Assembly: GCF_932276165.1 (NCBI RefSeq)
Contig: NC_063984.1
Coordinates: 1,867,501 to 1,931,500, forward strand
Length of the DNA stretch: 64,000 nucleotides
Direction of reading: 5' to 3'
Source: Plutella xylostella
Taxonomy: Eukaryota > Arthropoda > Insecta > Lepidoptera > Plutellidae
Position numbers and translations under genes: made by a program. The notes under the pieces were generated by a model, which made no database searches, was not told where the DNA came from, and was given only the letters and a program-made list of their open reading frames with translations. The number at the start of each line of letters is the position of its first letter. The first letter of the stretch is position 1. Positions 1 to 11,482 of the stretch are shown here, piece by piece.

Positions 1-873
1 ATTGTTTATTCACGTACCATACTCCCGTCGCAGTCCATCATCTATTCCGGCTGCCATAAACTATACACAATCTAATTAAAACCGAAACCACACGTCCCAA
101 CTTCTCCTCACTTACAACCGCCGAACTTCTGCAAACACTGGAGACCTCATTAATTGAGTCAAGTTGGCACCCCTGCGAGACAAAGCGCGATGATTATTGC
201 ATGTAATTGAATTAGTAGGTATCGGGCCGAAACACTTTATATTCCAAGCCACGTCCGCTAGGTTGGTAACGAGCGCAGTAAAGAGGTTGGGAAATAAATA
301 GGTTATAGAACTGCTAATTTGCCAGCCCTGCGTTCGATTTTTGAAAAAAGAATAGCGGGTAATGCTTCATTTGGCGCGCTTCCAGAATGCTGGCTGAAAG
401 TGATTGTTTATGCCCAAATTAAAGTCGTTGAAACGGGTAGTTAGAGCTCGGGTCATGATTGTGGCTTCTATTATTATTATTATTGCGTTGTTAAGTTGTT
501 ATGTTATGCAAAATAAGAAAGTAAATTATAGTACTTTGTCTTTAACACGGTCAAAGAAAATCGAGTAATTTGCTTATAAGTAACCTTTTAGGTAGATTAT
601 ATAACAAATAGATAGGTGTATACATACTTAGGTTATATTTATGATGGCTTTTCATACGTGATTAAAACTTTTACTGGTCGGGAACTACACTGCCGAATTT
701 TAATAAATTCCCACAGTAGTGGCGGGGATAATTATTATCCTATTGCAAATCAAAATACGTTTAAGTCTAACATAATTACGTATAGTCGTATATTCTATTA
801 TTTTTTAAACAGCACTGATAAGAGTTCACCCTGTGTAAAATGTTTTCATGTAAAAAGATCTTTAAGTTATAGT
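1..873. other. Unassigned AT-rich DNA
   Basis: I see no gene, RNA or repeat boundary that I can support here. There is a short ATT microsatellite near 470-485. Short open frames in this stretch have no recognisable motif. Confidence 0.5.
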
Positions 874-1130
874 AAAATGAAAAAGTTCCACTAACAAAAG
901 CACCAAATTACTCCCAAACGGAAAAGGCTAGCTTAATGACGCCGTCTGCAATACTGATAAACATTTAACAGCGCATCAGATTTTTTTATGTAGCCCGCAT
1001 CTAGTCCCACTGCTGGGCAAAGGCCTGCTTAGAAAATGACCACCCTTCACAATGTTACCAACCAAATTTAAAAAAAATTGGGGCGATTTGGCATTTTGCG
1101 GGTGGAACTTTTTCATTGCTCGCGAGTGTA
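874..1130 (+). mobile_element. TA-type MITE (family M2), interrupted by a LINE fragment
   Basis: The right end is the family M2 terminus, GGAACTTTTTCATTGCTC followed by GCGAGTGTA, ending at 1130. The left side keeps the mirrored part (AAAAAGTTCCACT near 880-893), but its outermost bases are lost. Internal sequence (CACCAAATTACTC, GCCGTCTGCAATA, AACAGCGCATCAGA) recurs in the copies near 8,220 and 48,820. From about 984 to 1078 the copy is split by a LINE fragment containing CCCACTGCTGGGCAAAGGCC. Grouping by TIR is direct; membership of the Tc1/mariner-like class is inferred from the TA target site of better copies. Confidence 0.65.
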
Positions 1131-1574
1131 GGTACTTATAACCGCAATTTCCATATCCAGACAGGCATCCCTTTTTCTCCCTCGCTCTCCTAAAAATAAG
1201 CTTCATTTCCTATTCATGCTTTTTAAACAGAGTGCCTAGCAAACATACAGTACAGCCTATTAGTATTCCGCCTAAATTAAAAATGTATGTCGACAAGATT
1301 GGCTTAAATGGAGATTACAGTTGGCATCGACGCTTTCAATTAACGCATTTCAAGGCCCGTGTTAACATGCAAATTGGTTCATCCGAATTTTGTGAACCCG
1401 TCCCTCGGTTTATTATAAAGGAGTTATAGTATAGACATGATCGCTTAATCATGTGTAGGTGGAGTTTTTTGCATGCATGCTTAACCTCGAATTAAATACA
1501 TTAAAAAAAATCACAATAAATTTTACAAATGATGGTGCACCTCACATGAACTCACATGAGGGTGTCTCTCTCTA
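1131..1574. other. Unassigned DNA
   Basis: No gene or repeat boundary seen. A 65-codon open frame at 1232-1429 has no recognisable motif, and nothing supports it as a gene. Confidence 0.4.
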
Positions 1575-1773
1575 AGGCCTGGGTCTCCTATTTACGCCGA
1601 GGGGCGCATCCAGCGTCACGCCGTAGGCCGCGTCACGATGCTCACTATAGAAATGTACTGATGCGGTCTCCCTCAAACGCCGACGTTGGCGCGTAGACGT
1701 AGTGAGCATCGTGACGAGGCCTACGGCGTGACGCTGGACGCGACCTACGGCGCGTAATAGGAGACCCGGGCCT
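1575..1773. mobile_element. Foldback MITE (family M1), copy 1
   Basis: This is a 199-bp near-palindrome. It starts AGGCCTGGGTCTCCTA and ends GGAGACCCGGGCCT. The arms continue inward for roughly 85 bases through ATCGTGACG and ACGCCGTAGGCC motifs to a short unpaired centre. It is GC-rich against an AT-rich background and has no coding capacity. A second copy of exactly the same length lies at 4085-4283. Both are preceded by TCTA, so the exact terminus and target duplication are unsure (TA or TAA type). Confidence 0.75.
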
Positions 1774-1986
1774 AAATCAAAGAACAAACGATCAAGACAT
1801 GTGATGCAATTGTCCCGTTCCATATTATAGTACCTAGGGAATCCAATCCATCTAGAATCTAACCCCTAATCTATTCATAGATAGAATCTCTCTCTAACTC
1901 AGAATAAATTGTTCGTTGACCGAGAGGGAAAAAATAGTTCAATAGCTAAAACGTCCTATAGCTTTTCTATTAATACGGGGTAAATG

Positions 1987-2040
1987 TTCAGGTTTCCTCA
2001 CGACGTATATTCAATAAATATATTCACCGTAAGAGGGTTC
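1987..2040 (-). repeat. SINE fragment (family SINE-B)
   Basis: CAGGTTTCCTCACGACGT followed by a CACCGTAAGAG motif matches the body of the SINE-B copies at 11,156-11,482 and 15,303-15,769. Only about 50 bases remain. Confidence 0.4.
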
Positions 2041-2051
2041 AGCTTTCTCAA

Positions 2052-2105
2052 TAATCCTAATCCTAATCCTAATCGTAACTAATATTATAAATGTGAAAGT
2101 AACTG

Positions 2106-2152
<47 letters not shown>

Positions 2153-2304
2153 TACTCTTTCACGCCAAAACTACTGAACGGATTTGAATGAAATTTGGTA
2201 TACATACGGTCTAGACCCTGGGAAAGAACATAGGCTACTTTTTATCCCGGAATTCCCACGGGAAAACTTTTTAAGGCGAAGCGAAGCGCGCGGGAACAGC
2301 TAGT
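2052..2304 (-). mobile_element. SINE-like interspersed element (SINE-C), copy A
   Basis: Read on the minus strand, this starts AGCTGTTCCCGCGCGCTTCG, continues through CCCGTGGGAATTCCGGGATA and TTTTGGCGTGAAAGAGTAAC, has a GACA microsatellite, then ACTTTCACATTTATAATATT and a GGATTA-repeat tail. Five other copies occur at 13,199, 49,868, 52,039, 52,633 and 63,171. It is non-coding. Variable-length GACA and GGATTA runs separate the copies. I do not assign it a published family name. Confidence 0.75.
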
Positions 2305-4084
2305 TATTGTAATATAAAATCAACCAATTGAAGGTAAACCGTGACTGTAACTCCACCATACAGTCCTTCGCTAATAGGAAATGGACCTTTCCGTTATTAT
2401 TCTCTTTGTTCGAGCCTTTGTTTTGTGCTCGCGGAGATTCGGAAATTATCCCCTGGTCGCCTCAAATCGTCAACTTTTGCCCAATGAGGAATTTTCAACC
2501 ATAGACAACCACCGTAGATAAATCTTCATACTAAAAGTATAGCATATTTTTTCTGCTTTCAATGACCAGCCGTAGATTTGTGAAGTGTAACGCCAAAACC
2601 TTCATACTAACAGTATAGATTTTTTGTGTATAGATTAATGACCAGCCGTAGATTGGTGAAGTGTAAGGCCAACCAGCGCCGTCAATTTAAATAAACTTAT
2701 AACTTCAGTTTGAAAGCGTTTACCCCAAAACATCCCATTTTCATGGGCTCTTAGTGCAATTTTTTTTTTGAAAGCCAATACCCAGTAACTTCAATGTAGA
2801 AGTTTATGTTAAAAACCCTAAAAACTTTCGTTTCTACAAAACACAATACCGGCGGACATCTATCGGACAAATTTGGAACTTTTTTTTTAAAAGCTGTTCT
2901 GAAAATTTCTCATTCACACCGGAACTTGTAAAGCTGGTATTGTTAGGACAATTTGTGTAGAAATGTTTCCTGCGATAGGGTTAGCGTGTTGTCTCGAATT
3001 AGCGAAACAGTTGCGATGTGGAAGGGGTTTTAAATTTAATAGGTATAAAACGGTACGTATGTAAAATTAAAAAAAAACCTTGTGAGTTTTTCTGCCTAAC
3101 GATGTTTGCTTTCTGTTTTATTACAATACAATTATTATAAGCTACATTCACTTCGTGCACAGTGTGGAAGGAAAAAGGGGAGGCCTTTGCCCAGCAGTGG
3201 GAAACTAAATAGGCTTTAGAAAAAAACATTCACTTACTAAGAGCATCTAAGAGATAAGGCTTAGGTATAGCTGTTTCGCACTACAGAAGAATAAGGGTTG
3301 CCTTTACTGTACTTTAAAAAGATAAAATGCAGATGTTTACGAGTTTGCATTGGATTCTGATCAGGAGGGCTTACTCTAGCTTTGCAAAAAAAAACTAACG
3401 ACTAGCAGCTGTAATACAATCAGTACGTTTACTTCAACGATGTATTCATCAGCGCAGCAGCACTAAGAAACTTAATTTTCAACCCTCGACGGAAAAATAG
3501 AGGTTTTATTAGTATAACGTGACTGTGAATCTGTCTGTGGTAGTGTAGCTCCCAAACGACAGAACCGATATTGTTTTTTTTTTTTTTTTGGGTCATGTAA
3601 TGATAGCCCGAGTATTCTTAGTATCTTAGTCTCCATGTTTTTGTAAGCTAGAGACTAGGTGAACGTTACCGAGGAGAAAGTCCCCTATATATTATATTAT
3701 ATACTATCACCCGAACGCACTATTTCAAGTACACCAACTTCACAAACCTTCAAAACCCAGTGGCCCGATAATGAATGAAGTCGCACAATAAATTTCCCGT
3801 CGTCGTCTCCAAGTTCGAAGTCATAACTCATGTGGCAGGTTGTTCCAACATGTCCTCGTGACCAGGGAGGTTACTCTACACTGACGAGAAACGAACGAAC
3901 GAGAGCAGAGGTGCAATCACAGGATTCGATACTATTTTCGAAACTACACTAAGGATCACTTTTACCAAACGCAATTCCACCTTACATGGAAAAAACAAAT
4001 GTCACTTTTGGAACTAACAAATTTGCCTTACATTTTGACAGAGACAGTTGACGATACGCAACGTAAACGGAGGTTTCGAATCTA
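2305..4084. other. Unassigned DNA with short repeat fragments
   Basis: No gene seen. It holds a two-unit tandem repeat (2524-2672), a CCCAGCAGTGGG LINE fragment near 3,190, a 17-base T run near 3,570, and fragments of repeat family R7 near 3,400-3,450 and 3,870-3,905. Confidence 0.45.
2524..2672. repeat. Two-unit tandem repeat, about 76 bp per unit
   Basis: Units at 2524-2599 and 2600-2672 share CTTCATACTAAAAGTATAG (one base differs in unit 2) and ATGACCAGCCGTAGATT followed by a GTGAAGTGTAA motif. They differ by a few substitutions and small indels. Confidence 0.7.
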
Positions 4085-4283
4085 AGGCCCGGGTCTCCTA
4101 TTTACGCCGTAGGTCGCGTCCAGCGTTACGCCGTAGGCCGCTTCACGATGCTCACTATAGAAATGTACTGATGCGGTCTCCCTCACACGCCGACGTTGGC
4201 GCGCAGATGTAGTGAGCATCGTGACGCGGCTTACGGCGGTGACACTTGACGCGACCTACGGAGTAAATAGGAGACCCGGGCCT
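4085..4283. mobile_element. Foldback MITE (family M1), copy 2
   Basis: This is a 199-bp near-palindrome homologous along its length to 1575-1773. It starts AGGCCCGGGTCTCCTA and ends GGAGACCCGGGCCT. The arms carry mismatches relative to each other and to copy 1. The flanking TA on both sides fits a TA target site. Confidence 0.75.
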
Positions 4284-5279
4284 TATAATCGCTGCACTGT
4301 CGTGCAATCGGCACGTTTATTACAACGAGATAGAGTCTTGGCTCGCTCAGCAGCGCTGCGAAACTTTGTTTTTCGTCATATAATATAGAGTGACCACCCT
4401 GGTTGTTTCAACATGTCCTTGTAACCACGTCGCGTCTTAACTACTTGCGCAGTTTAGCGCACTTTATTGTGGCGACGGAAAACTATGCTCCGAACGTAAC
4501 TTGTCAACATTCTGCAGGTGACTTATTATGGCTCTGGTAAAATCGCATAGTTTTTCAAAATGTATGAAATATCTATGTAGGTGTGTTTTGGCGATTTTGA
4601 GTTGGACCCATGATAAATGTTTTTCATAAATGGTACATTCACCATCTATTTGATAAGTTGGTCGATTATTAAATTGGTGGAGGCTCCTTTCGTGCGCTAT
4701 TTTCAGGATACTCCAGTAAGAGCATAATGTATGAAAGTGATCCAAGTAATAGCTACTACTGTTGATACTTATAATTTTACTATTTGGAAATACAATAATA
4801 TATGTTGTCTAAGAATCATAACTTTGTTTTTGCGTAGTAACGATAATACACAGGACTTATTTTCTTAATAACATGAGAACTGAAATCTAATCTAACCTAA
4901 TAATATTTGCTATTATTATGTCTACGACCCACAAGTCTTTCAGTATTGTACAACGTTGACAGTGTAGGTAACCCAATTTCTCTATAATACATACGCAATG
5001 ACGACATTAACATAATGCTGAGTGTACAGTCTTGTCCGGGCAGACTGGACCAGGATATACGAAGGCTTTCATAATACCGAATACGGTGTGCGAAAAAGGC
5101 CAGCAAAGCCATTGACGTCATAATGCTCGGAAATGTGATGATAGAAAATTTATAAAAAATATATATTTTGCAATAATTTTGTGATATACCTACGCCAGAT
5201 TTGTGAAATAATTCTTCCCAATGTAAGGTCCAACTTTCCCAATCATAAAATATATGAAAATGTACCCTATACTGCAAGA
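4284..5279. other. Unassigned DNA with R7 repeat fragment and a 126-codon minus-strand open frame
   Basis: 4291-4402 is a minus-oriented copy of repeat R7. An open frame on the minus strand runs 5277 to 4897. It opens with TTG rather than ATG. Part of it is hydrophobic (around FPSIMTSMALLAFFAH), and it matches no family I recognise. It abuts the left end of the MITE at 5282. I treat it as unproven, not as a gene. Confidence 0.4.
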
Positions 5280-6003
5280 TACACTCACGTGCAATTAAAA
5301 TGTTTCTTTAAATATAATAAAAATATGTAAGTTATTATACATAATGTATTAGTAAAAACCTAGTAGGTAAAACTTGATATTGTTTAAAACTAATAATAAT
5401 TATAGAAATAAATGTGCAAGATAATATTTGTACCAATTGCAGTTAATGTATAACTTTATATTATAACTTATATCTGCAATAGATTTGTTTTGGAATTTAG
5501 AACTTCCAGTCCCAATTCATTAATTAGTAGAATCGTGACATGACTACTTCGTTACGATTCTCGATCGCAGTTTGGTATTTTGTGCAAGTACCCTCAAGTT
5601 ACAATGTAACATTACTTTTATAATATTCACTTTTTTCGCTTCTCTTTTCTTCTAATGCCCTAAAATGTAACTAAAAAACTTAATAGTACATGTGTAAAAA
5701 AATATTAATTAACAGTGAAACCACTTAGTATGTTTAAACATTTATTGTTATTTAAGTTGTTTTAGTTGGTCATGATATAAGTTTTTTGTAGGTGGTTAGC
5801 CTGGTAAAAACAATCTTTTTGATGTTGTGTGTCGACTCGATTTCTATTTTTTTTGTGTCAACTGTATTTATATTTATTTAATAAAGAATTCCAAAAATCA
5901 ATCAAAATCAATTAAAATGTTTCAAATAAAAAAGTTCCATTGATATAACAGAACGTCAATATCCCGTTAAATCAATGGAACTTTTTCATTGCTTGTGAGT
6001 GTA
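5280..6003 (+). mobile_element. TA-type MITE (M2), complete but split by a later insertion
   Basis: Left end TA plus CACTCACGTGCAATTAAAAT (5282 on); right end GGAACTTTTTCATTGCTTG plus TGAGTG, ending 6001 and followed by TA. The TA pair at 5280-5281 and 6002-6003 is the target duplication expected of Tc1/mariner-like elements. The element proper is only about 118 bp. The rest (5307-5908) is an insertion flanked by a 15-bp direct repeat. No transposase is encoded, so it would need one supplied in trans. Confidence 0.75.
5307..5908 (+). mobile_element. 602-bp retroposed insert with 15-bp target duplication
   Basis: CAATTAAAATGTTTC occurs at 5292-5306 and again at 5909-5923, exactly flanking this segment. 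The segment ends TTTAATAAAGAATTCC and a short run of AATCA units, which is the form of a LINE 3' end or a reverse-transcribed mRNA 3' UTR. I see no coding motif. The long target duplication and the AATAAA close to the 3' end support target-primed reverse transcription. The source element or gene is unknown. Confidence 0.7.
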
Positions 6004-6424
6004 GTCCAGAGGACCTGATTCATGAAAAATATTTTCCGTATACCGTGAAAAACACATAAAGTTATAAGAAAATACATTTTCTTCCAACATCATTGTACAG
6101 AACATCTCATTCATATCGGTTCATATGAAATTCTAGTTGGTTCATTTTATTCAAATGTGCTAGTATCAAATATTTATTCATTGTCAATTGAGCGAGGTTG
6201 AATAAGTATGTTTACGGAAAGAGAATGTGGGAAGTTTTGTCACATAAATAAACGATAATGATAACATAGTGTTTCACTAGTTGTGTATAAGTGAGAAACT
6301 CGTATGGGGGATCATTGATCAATTCAATTCTTCATTGCAAATAGCTTTTAATTTTGTAGCATCTAGTATTACATATTGTTTCATATATATATATATATAT
6401 ATAAATGAAAAAAAAAAACCCTAC

Positions 6425-6497
6425 AAGCAATACAGAAGTTCCAGTGACATATGGTACGTCAATGGCAGGTGGAACATTTTCATTGCTCGTGAGTGTA
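6425..6497 (+). mobile_element. M2 MITE fragment (right end)
   Basis: GAAGTTCCAGTGACATATGG with the right terminus GGAACATTTTCATTGCTCG plus TGAGTGTA. The left terminus is not visible. It ends directly against the M3 element that begins at 6500. Confidence 0.6.
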
Positions 6498-6499
6498 TA

Positions 6500-6756
6500 C
6501 AGGATGTTGCAAAAATGCTATACTAAGCAGAAACCTACATGTGCAGCATGGTTTATCTAAGCCTGAAACTGAAATCAGAATTTCTAAATTCGCAAAAAAA
6601 AAACATAGAAACTATGTTAGTCACGTTACTTTTTACTATGGAGAATGACTTTTTTTTCGGGAATTTTGAAATTTTGATTTCCGTTTCGGGCTTAGATACC
6701 TATACCATGCTGCACATGTAGGTTTCGGCTTAGTATAGCCTTTTTGCAACAACCTG
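6500..6756. mobile_element. Foldback TA-type MITE (family M3), long form
   Basis: Begins CAGGATGTTGCAAAAATGCT and ends AGCCTTTTTGCAACAACCTG, with TA on each side (6498-6499, 6757-6758). Inverted arms extend through TATACTAAGC, GAAACCTACATGTGCAGCAT and TAAGCCTGAAA. Small open frames inside it come from the arms and are not genes. A 93-bp relative lies at 27522-27614. Confidence 0.75.
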
Positions 6757-8118
6757 TATATTTCACATATTAGGAAATTTAAGTACCTATAACAAAATAT
6801 TTTCAATACCATAAATAAACAGTACAGGAAACCAGTCGGGATGCATATTTAGCTCGCGTGTCCATTGTCCAACCTTTTTCTAAAGCCAGTGGAATATTTC
6901 AAAATTCGAACGCACCTGTCCCAATCGGTTGGGCGACAAAACTGTCAGATTTGACGTATGACGTCACAGCACACGACCGCAGCTCGCAGCCCATATGTTA
7001 TTTGCCCCATACGTCAACTTTGACGTTTGACAAACGTTGTTATGCACATTTGTATCGCTAACTGGAAATATTTTTCTACCTGTATGTACTCTACGTACTG
7101 TCCTGGTTTGGGAATCTATCTAATATGGGGATCTAATAAAATAACGTTACGTACACGTACAGTCCATATATAAAGTAATGAAAACGGAAATTGATCCTAA
7201 CTAATTGCTTAAGACAGTATTTCATTAATTTATTGAGTACCCTACCTTTATTTAAGCACGATACAATAAAAAAATATGAATTTGTACTTAACAATAATTT
7301 TACTTCACGTAGGTATATAAATGACCAATACAAAAAGTCTATCCGAAATCGCTGTCTTTATTTTCACGACTTTAGATGGACAGTAATGTTAAGTAACCAG
7401 TTACTAACTTTGGATCCTTATTCTAGTATTTAAGACTCTAAAATAATATAAGTACCAGAATAGCAATCCAAAGGCTAAACTACTTTGTCAAACAACTGGT
7501 TATTGTAGGAGCTACGCCTCAAAGATTTATTAGTATTGTAAAACTTTATTGACTGTACCGCTATAATATTCGAAAACCGTTTTAGTCAATGATTTCAAAA
7601 GGAAGGATACGCCCTTCAGAACATTTTACTCAAACCTTCTTCATACAAGCAAAATAACTGCCATCTGTCATAATTTGTTGGAACTATGTCAGAGCCGAGC
7701 TACTTATCCTGACGACGCAACCTTGTACGTGCGTTCATATTTTACCGTCACCGGACAGTAGGTACATAATAATATGAGTGAGTTGCATGCGGACGTCCAT
7801 ACAAGGTTACATCGTGCGGCCATTGTAGACTTTGGTAGTAAAATAATTATCGCTTTAAAATGTGTTTATTTATTAATTAAGGATGATACGATATTCCATA
7901 TTCCTTTTTGACCTTCGTATCATAGTTTTTGTAGCCTTTCACAACAAAAATAGGCATATTTATCACAAGAAACAAAGACTATCTCTCCGTCACAGACAAC
8001 TGTCGACTGAGGACCGTTGGCCCTAAAATGACTATTTTAGGGCCAACGCGCGGGTGCCATTTTTTTGAGTGGTTTGGCCTGTCCTTACGCAGTAATATAT
8101 ATGTCAATGGTTTTAGTA
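6757..8118. other. Unassigned DNA
   Basis: No gene or clear repeat. A 15-base inverted pair around TTGGCCCTAAAAT and ATTTTAGGGCCAA occurs near 8,009-8,047. Confidence 0.4.
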
Positions 8119-8345
8119 TACACTCACGGATAGGCACTTCTTAGTTTACTCACGAGCAATGAAAAAGCTCCAGAGTCAATAGAACCAAAAAAAAAAAAAA
8201 AAAAAGCTCTCGCCCTCTGCAATATTGAAGTACAACAGTTTAACAGCGCATCAGACTTATTACCAACTGAAAACGTAAATATAAAAAAATTCGTCTTTTG
8301 GTGTCGATATTTTATTAGTGGAACTTTTTTATTATTAATAATAAT
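8119..8345 (+). mobile_element. M2 MITE, right end displaced by a SINE
   Basis: Left end TA plus CACTCACGG at 8119. A second partial terminus, ACTCACGAGCAATGAAAAAG, starts near 8147. The interior shares CTCTGCAATATTGA and AACAGCGCATCAGA with other M2 copies. The right arm reaches AGTGGAACTTTTTT near 8331, where the SINE starts. TTATTGCTCG on the far side of the SINE (near 8567) looks like the rest of the arm. Confidence 0.55.
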
Positions 8346-8562
8346 ATGTGGGGACAATTCACACACGGCCATCCGACACCCAGCTAGGCAGAGCCTGTGT
8401 TATGAGTATTGGACAGCTGATATATCTACAAAAATACATAGATAGATACATGTACAAAAATATCTGTCTTTAAACAAATATCTGCCTCAGCCGGGAATCG
8501 AACCCGGGACCTTCGGCATGGCAGTCAGGGCCACTAACCACTAAGCCATTCGACCGTCTTAT
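8335..8562 (-). mobile_element. tRNA-headed SINE (SINE-A)
   Basis: Minus orientation. The head has the pol III A-box-like TAGTGGTTAGTGGCCC and the B-box GGTTCGATTCCCGG. It is followed by CAGATATTTGTTTAAAG, the body motif ACACAGGCTCTGCCTAGCT, and GTCCCCACATATTATT at the 3' end. The element at 27981-28255 shares head and body. The left breakpoint of the tandem duplication lies inside this SINE at 8437. Confidence 0.7.
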
Positions 8563-9837
8563 GCTTATTGCTCGTAATATGCAAAGCTTCAGTCTTAAAA
8601 AACAAATGGTGGAGTTTTCAGTGCACTTCCCGAAGGAAGGTCAAACAGCTTTCATCACAGTAAAAACTAGGACATCGAGGTTTTACTAAGCCTTATCGCA
8701 GCGACCGATTCGAATGCAGTTTTTATAATAATACGTTCGTGGATCTTATTTGTTTCATTACCTTCTTTAGAAGCACTTTAGTGCCCTTAGCATTTTTTTT
8801 TTAACTGTATTATAATTATAATATTTTGTAAGCTTTAAGCTTCCCTCACAGTACTAACTTAGTCATTTCAAAGGATGCGTTTATAGTTTATCCTCTTACG
8901 ACATTGTTGTTGATAATTTACGACGATTCGTGGTCGCGTTTGAGACGATTGCCCTTGATGAATCATGTCCACAACTAAAAGGAATCAGGTGATTGGTAAT
9001 AAAGCATTTTATAGCCACCTTTATTGGGTTTAGTTACAGACGAAACTCGTCATTCGACAAAGAGAATGACCATAAATGTTCGTTATTATTCAAAATTTAA
9101 TTTTGTAATCTCTAAAATGACAGCTGTAACGTCTAGCTCAACAATTTTTGGCTTATATGTATTAAAATACATGGCATGACACAAAGAGCGCGGCATTTTT
9201 AGAATAAACAACATTATGCAATAAATTTAAGAATTCGACATTTACTGCACAACATCTTGTGAAAACATTCCTTATAAATAGATACAACTTTATACTATTT
9301 GTTGTATCTCTATGCAACGAGAATATAATTCCACTACCCAGAACTGGACCTCGGCAGACATTCAAAAAGTCATCTCCAGAAATCCATATCGGGGCGTCCA
9401 CATTCGAAATATGCAGCAGCAAAGTACAGTCAAGTAAAAAATATGCGAATAAAATTCCTAAACGCAGTCGAACGAGCAACAAGCCAGATGGAATACAGCG
9501 GTGAAATTGTTATCCCGGGAAGGAAATTTCTGCGTGCGGCAAAATATTAAACGTCTCCAATCGAGCGAATACGGTGTGCATCCGTTGTGCGCGACTGTAC
9601 CCCGCTGGCTGCACCAATCACATGCATTGTGGTACAGTCGAGTGGAAAAGCCAGTGTGTTTGCGTCGCCCATGTAAAAGACAAGTGCGTGTTGAAAAGTA
9701 TGTAGAGCTTACGAAGATTTCTATCCTTCGGGTACCTACAACTAACAAACTTAACCCTTGACTGGCGATGACTACGCATATAAATTCAAAGGGTCAAGAT
9801 ATAAGTCAAGGATCAAGGTGTGAAGTAAATATCTGTT

Positions 9838-9935
9838 CCAGCCGGGGATCAAACACGGTGCCCTCAACACAACAGTCACTAACTGAACGACGCCAACGAG
9901 TTCCTAACCACTGCGCCACAGCCGCCCAAAAGTGG
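9838..9935 (-). repeat. tRNA-like SINE head in duplication unit 1
   Basis: On the minus strand: GTGGCGCAGTGGTTAGGAAC (A-box-like), then TTTGATCCCCGGCTGG (B-box-like) and AACAGATATTTAC. The equivalent in unit 2 is at about 14,055-14,150. The anticodon-arm region is not tRNA-like, so this is a SINE head, not a tRNA gene. Confidence 0.5.
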
Positions 9936-10145
9936 GACACTGCAACTTGCTTACAAAGTTTTAATCGCTAAGAAACTCTTTGTTAGGCGCAGTATATTGT
10001 AAAAATAAAATGAGGCACTAACGTGTACCGTGTAGTTAGCTAGTTGAACACACGGCTTAGTTGTATTTTTAATGAGTTAGTTTGAGGCCACGCCAGGGGG
10101 GCTATTCTAGCTTACGAAAAGCGCTCGTGAAAAAAACCGAGATAT

Positions 10146-10265
10146 TATTTAATTATTTATTGTACAAATAAAAGTACAAAGGGTGGACTTAATGCTAAAA
10201 GCATTTTCTGCCAGTCAACCCGCAGGAGGTACAGGAAAAATTGGTAATAAGGTGTACAAAAAAAA
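10146..10265 (-). repeat. LINE 3'-end fragment in unit 1
   Basis: TATTTATTGTACAAATAAAA followed by GTGGACTTAATGCTAAAAGC and CTGCCAGTCAACC resembles LINE 3'-terminal sequence in inverted orientation. The same block is at about 14,370-14,490 in unit 2. Confidence 0.4.
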
Positions 10266-11155
10266 AGAAAAGTAAACCAATATAAATCAAAATATAAAAC
10301 TATATGTTATGTATTTGAGCGCTGCAATTAGGTGAATTGTCTTTGAGTAGGACTTAAGTTCATGCTTAGGTAGATTTACTCAAGTGATAAACACGACCTC
10401 TATATCGAATAGATAAATAAAATCCTTTTCTTTCTTTCTTTCTTTTCTATCGATGCGAATGTACTGAATGCGTGAAAGCTCTCGTGCTTTAGTTTTTTGT
10501 TAAGCTAGTGTGACCATGCAGGTAAAAGGACAAAGTTCGTTTAAAATGACGTAGAAAATTTAATTTTCTTTTTCATTGTACACTGGATGTTATGGTTAGT
10601 TGGTAGTATAGGCAGTATTTTTATTCCAACGGGCAAAGGTTAAAAAGGTCTGTAAGTATGTAAAAAAAAGTTTGTAGGTAGGTACATGGTATGTTTGAAA
10701 AATTATAAAATTATACAATCAAAAAAATTATAAAAAAAACTAATCATTTATGAAAATAACCTCCGTAGGTATACTTCGTTTTCAAAGGCTTTTTTTCAAA
10801 AGAGCAAGAACCTGAAAATAAAATAGCTGTGAGCCAACTATACCAATTGACCCACTTCAGGCAGTTTGCTACTCCACCCGGTGTTTTAACGTATGTACGA
10901 GTATTATGAAAATGGCTGTACCTGTAATAGTAATATATTTGTACTGTTATAGTAATATATTTGTAACCTGTCTTGTAGGCAGATTTTAACAAAAGATGAC
11001 AAAAAATTGTGCCAATTTTTTTTATTGCTCTTAAAAGGCGATGTTTATGTTGCCACTTGTGCCACCTTTGTCTTTGGTAGAAAGAAACAATCCAATAATG
11101 CATATTAGGTAAATTATAAAATTGACTCACGAAAATTGGTCAAGTTACATATACA

Positions 11156-11482
11156 TATGCACTCACGACTATAATCCCCGAAGGGGTAGTCAGAGGCGAG
11201 CCACCCACTTTTCGCAGCACATTTGTACTCACGTGATAGGTTGCGAACCATATCGCTGTTTTAGAATAAGTCCAATGCACTTAGGATACCAATCTAGAAT
11301 CTAGATGTGCAGGTTTCCTCACGATGTTTTCCATCACCGTAAGAGCACGTGGTATTATTGTACTTAAACTCCTTAATTGAAAACACAATTGAAAGAATTC
11401 ATTGGTACAGGCCAGGATTTGAACCCACGGCCTCTCGATTGAGAGGACGATGCCTTATTCATTACGCCACCACCACTCTCTA
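11156..11482 (-). mobile_element. tRNA-related SINE (SINE-B), unit 1 copy
   Basis: On the minus strand: head GTGGTGGCGTAATGAATAAG with B-box GGGTTCAAATCCTGG, body ACATCGTGAGGAAACCTGCA, and end TACCCCTTCGGGGATTATAG plus TCGTGAGTGCAT. This copy is uninterrupted and serves as the empty site for the insertion in the unit 2 copy. Confidence 0.7.

Noticed and set aside
2108..2152. CRISPR-like or satellite array of GTCTG units
   Set aside because: It is a simple tetranucleotide run that belongs to SINE-C; similar runs occur in the other copies.
6539..6721. 60-codon open frame within M3
   Set aside because: Formed by the inverted arms of the MITE.
8470..8560. Candidate tRNA genes (here and at 12,470, 27,985, 29,356, 9,840, 30,260)
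   Set aside because: A- and B-box-like sequences are present, but the arms do not fold as tRNAs, and they are attached to repeated SINE bodies.
9458..9971. Open frames on both strands in duplication unit 1 (and 13,427-13,954 in unit 2)
   Set aside because: Competing frames on both strands, none with motifs; kept open in both units most simply because the duplication is recent.
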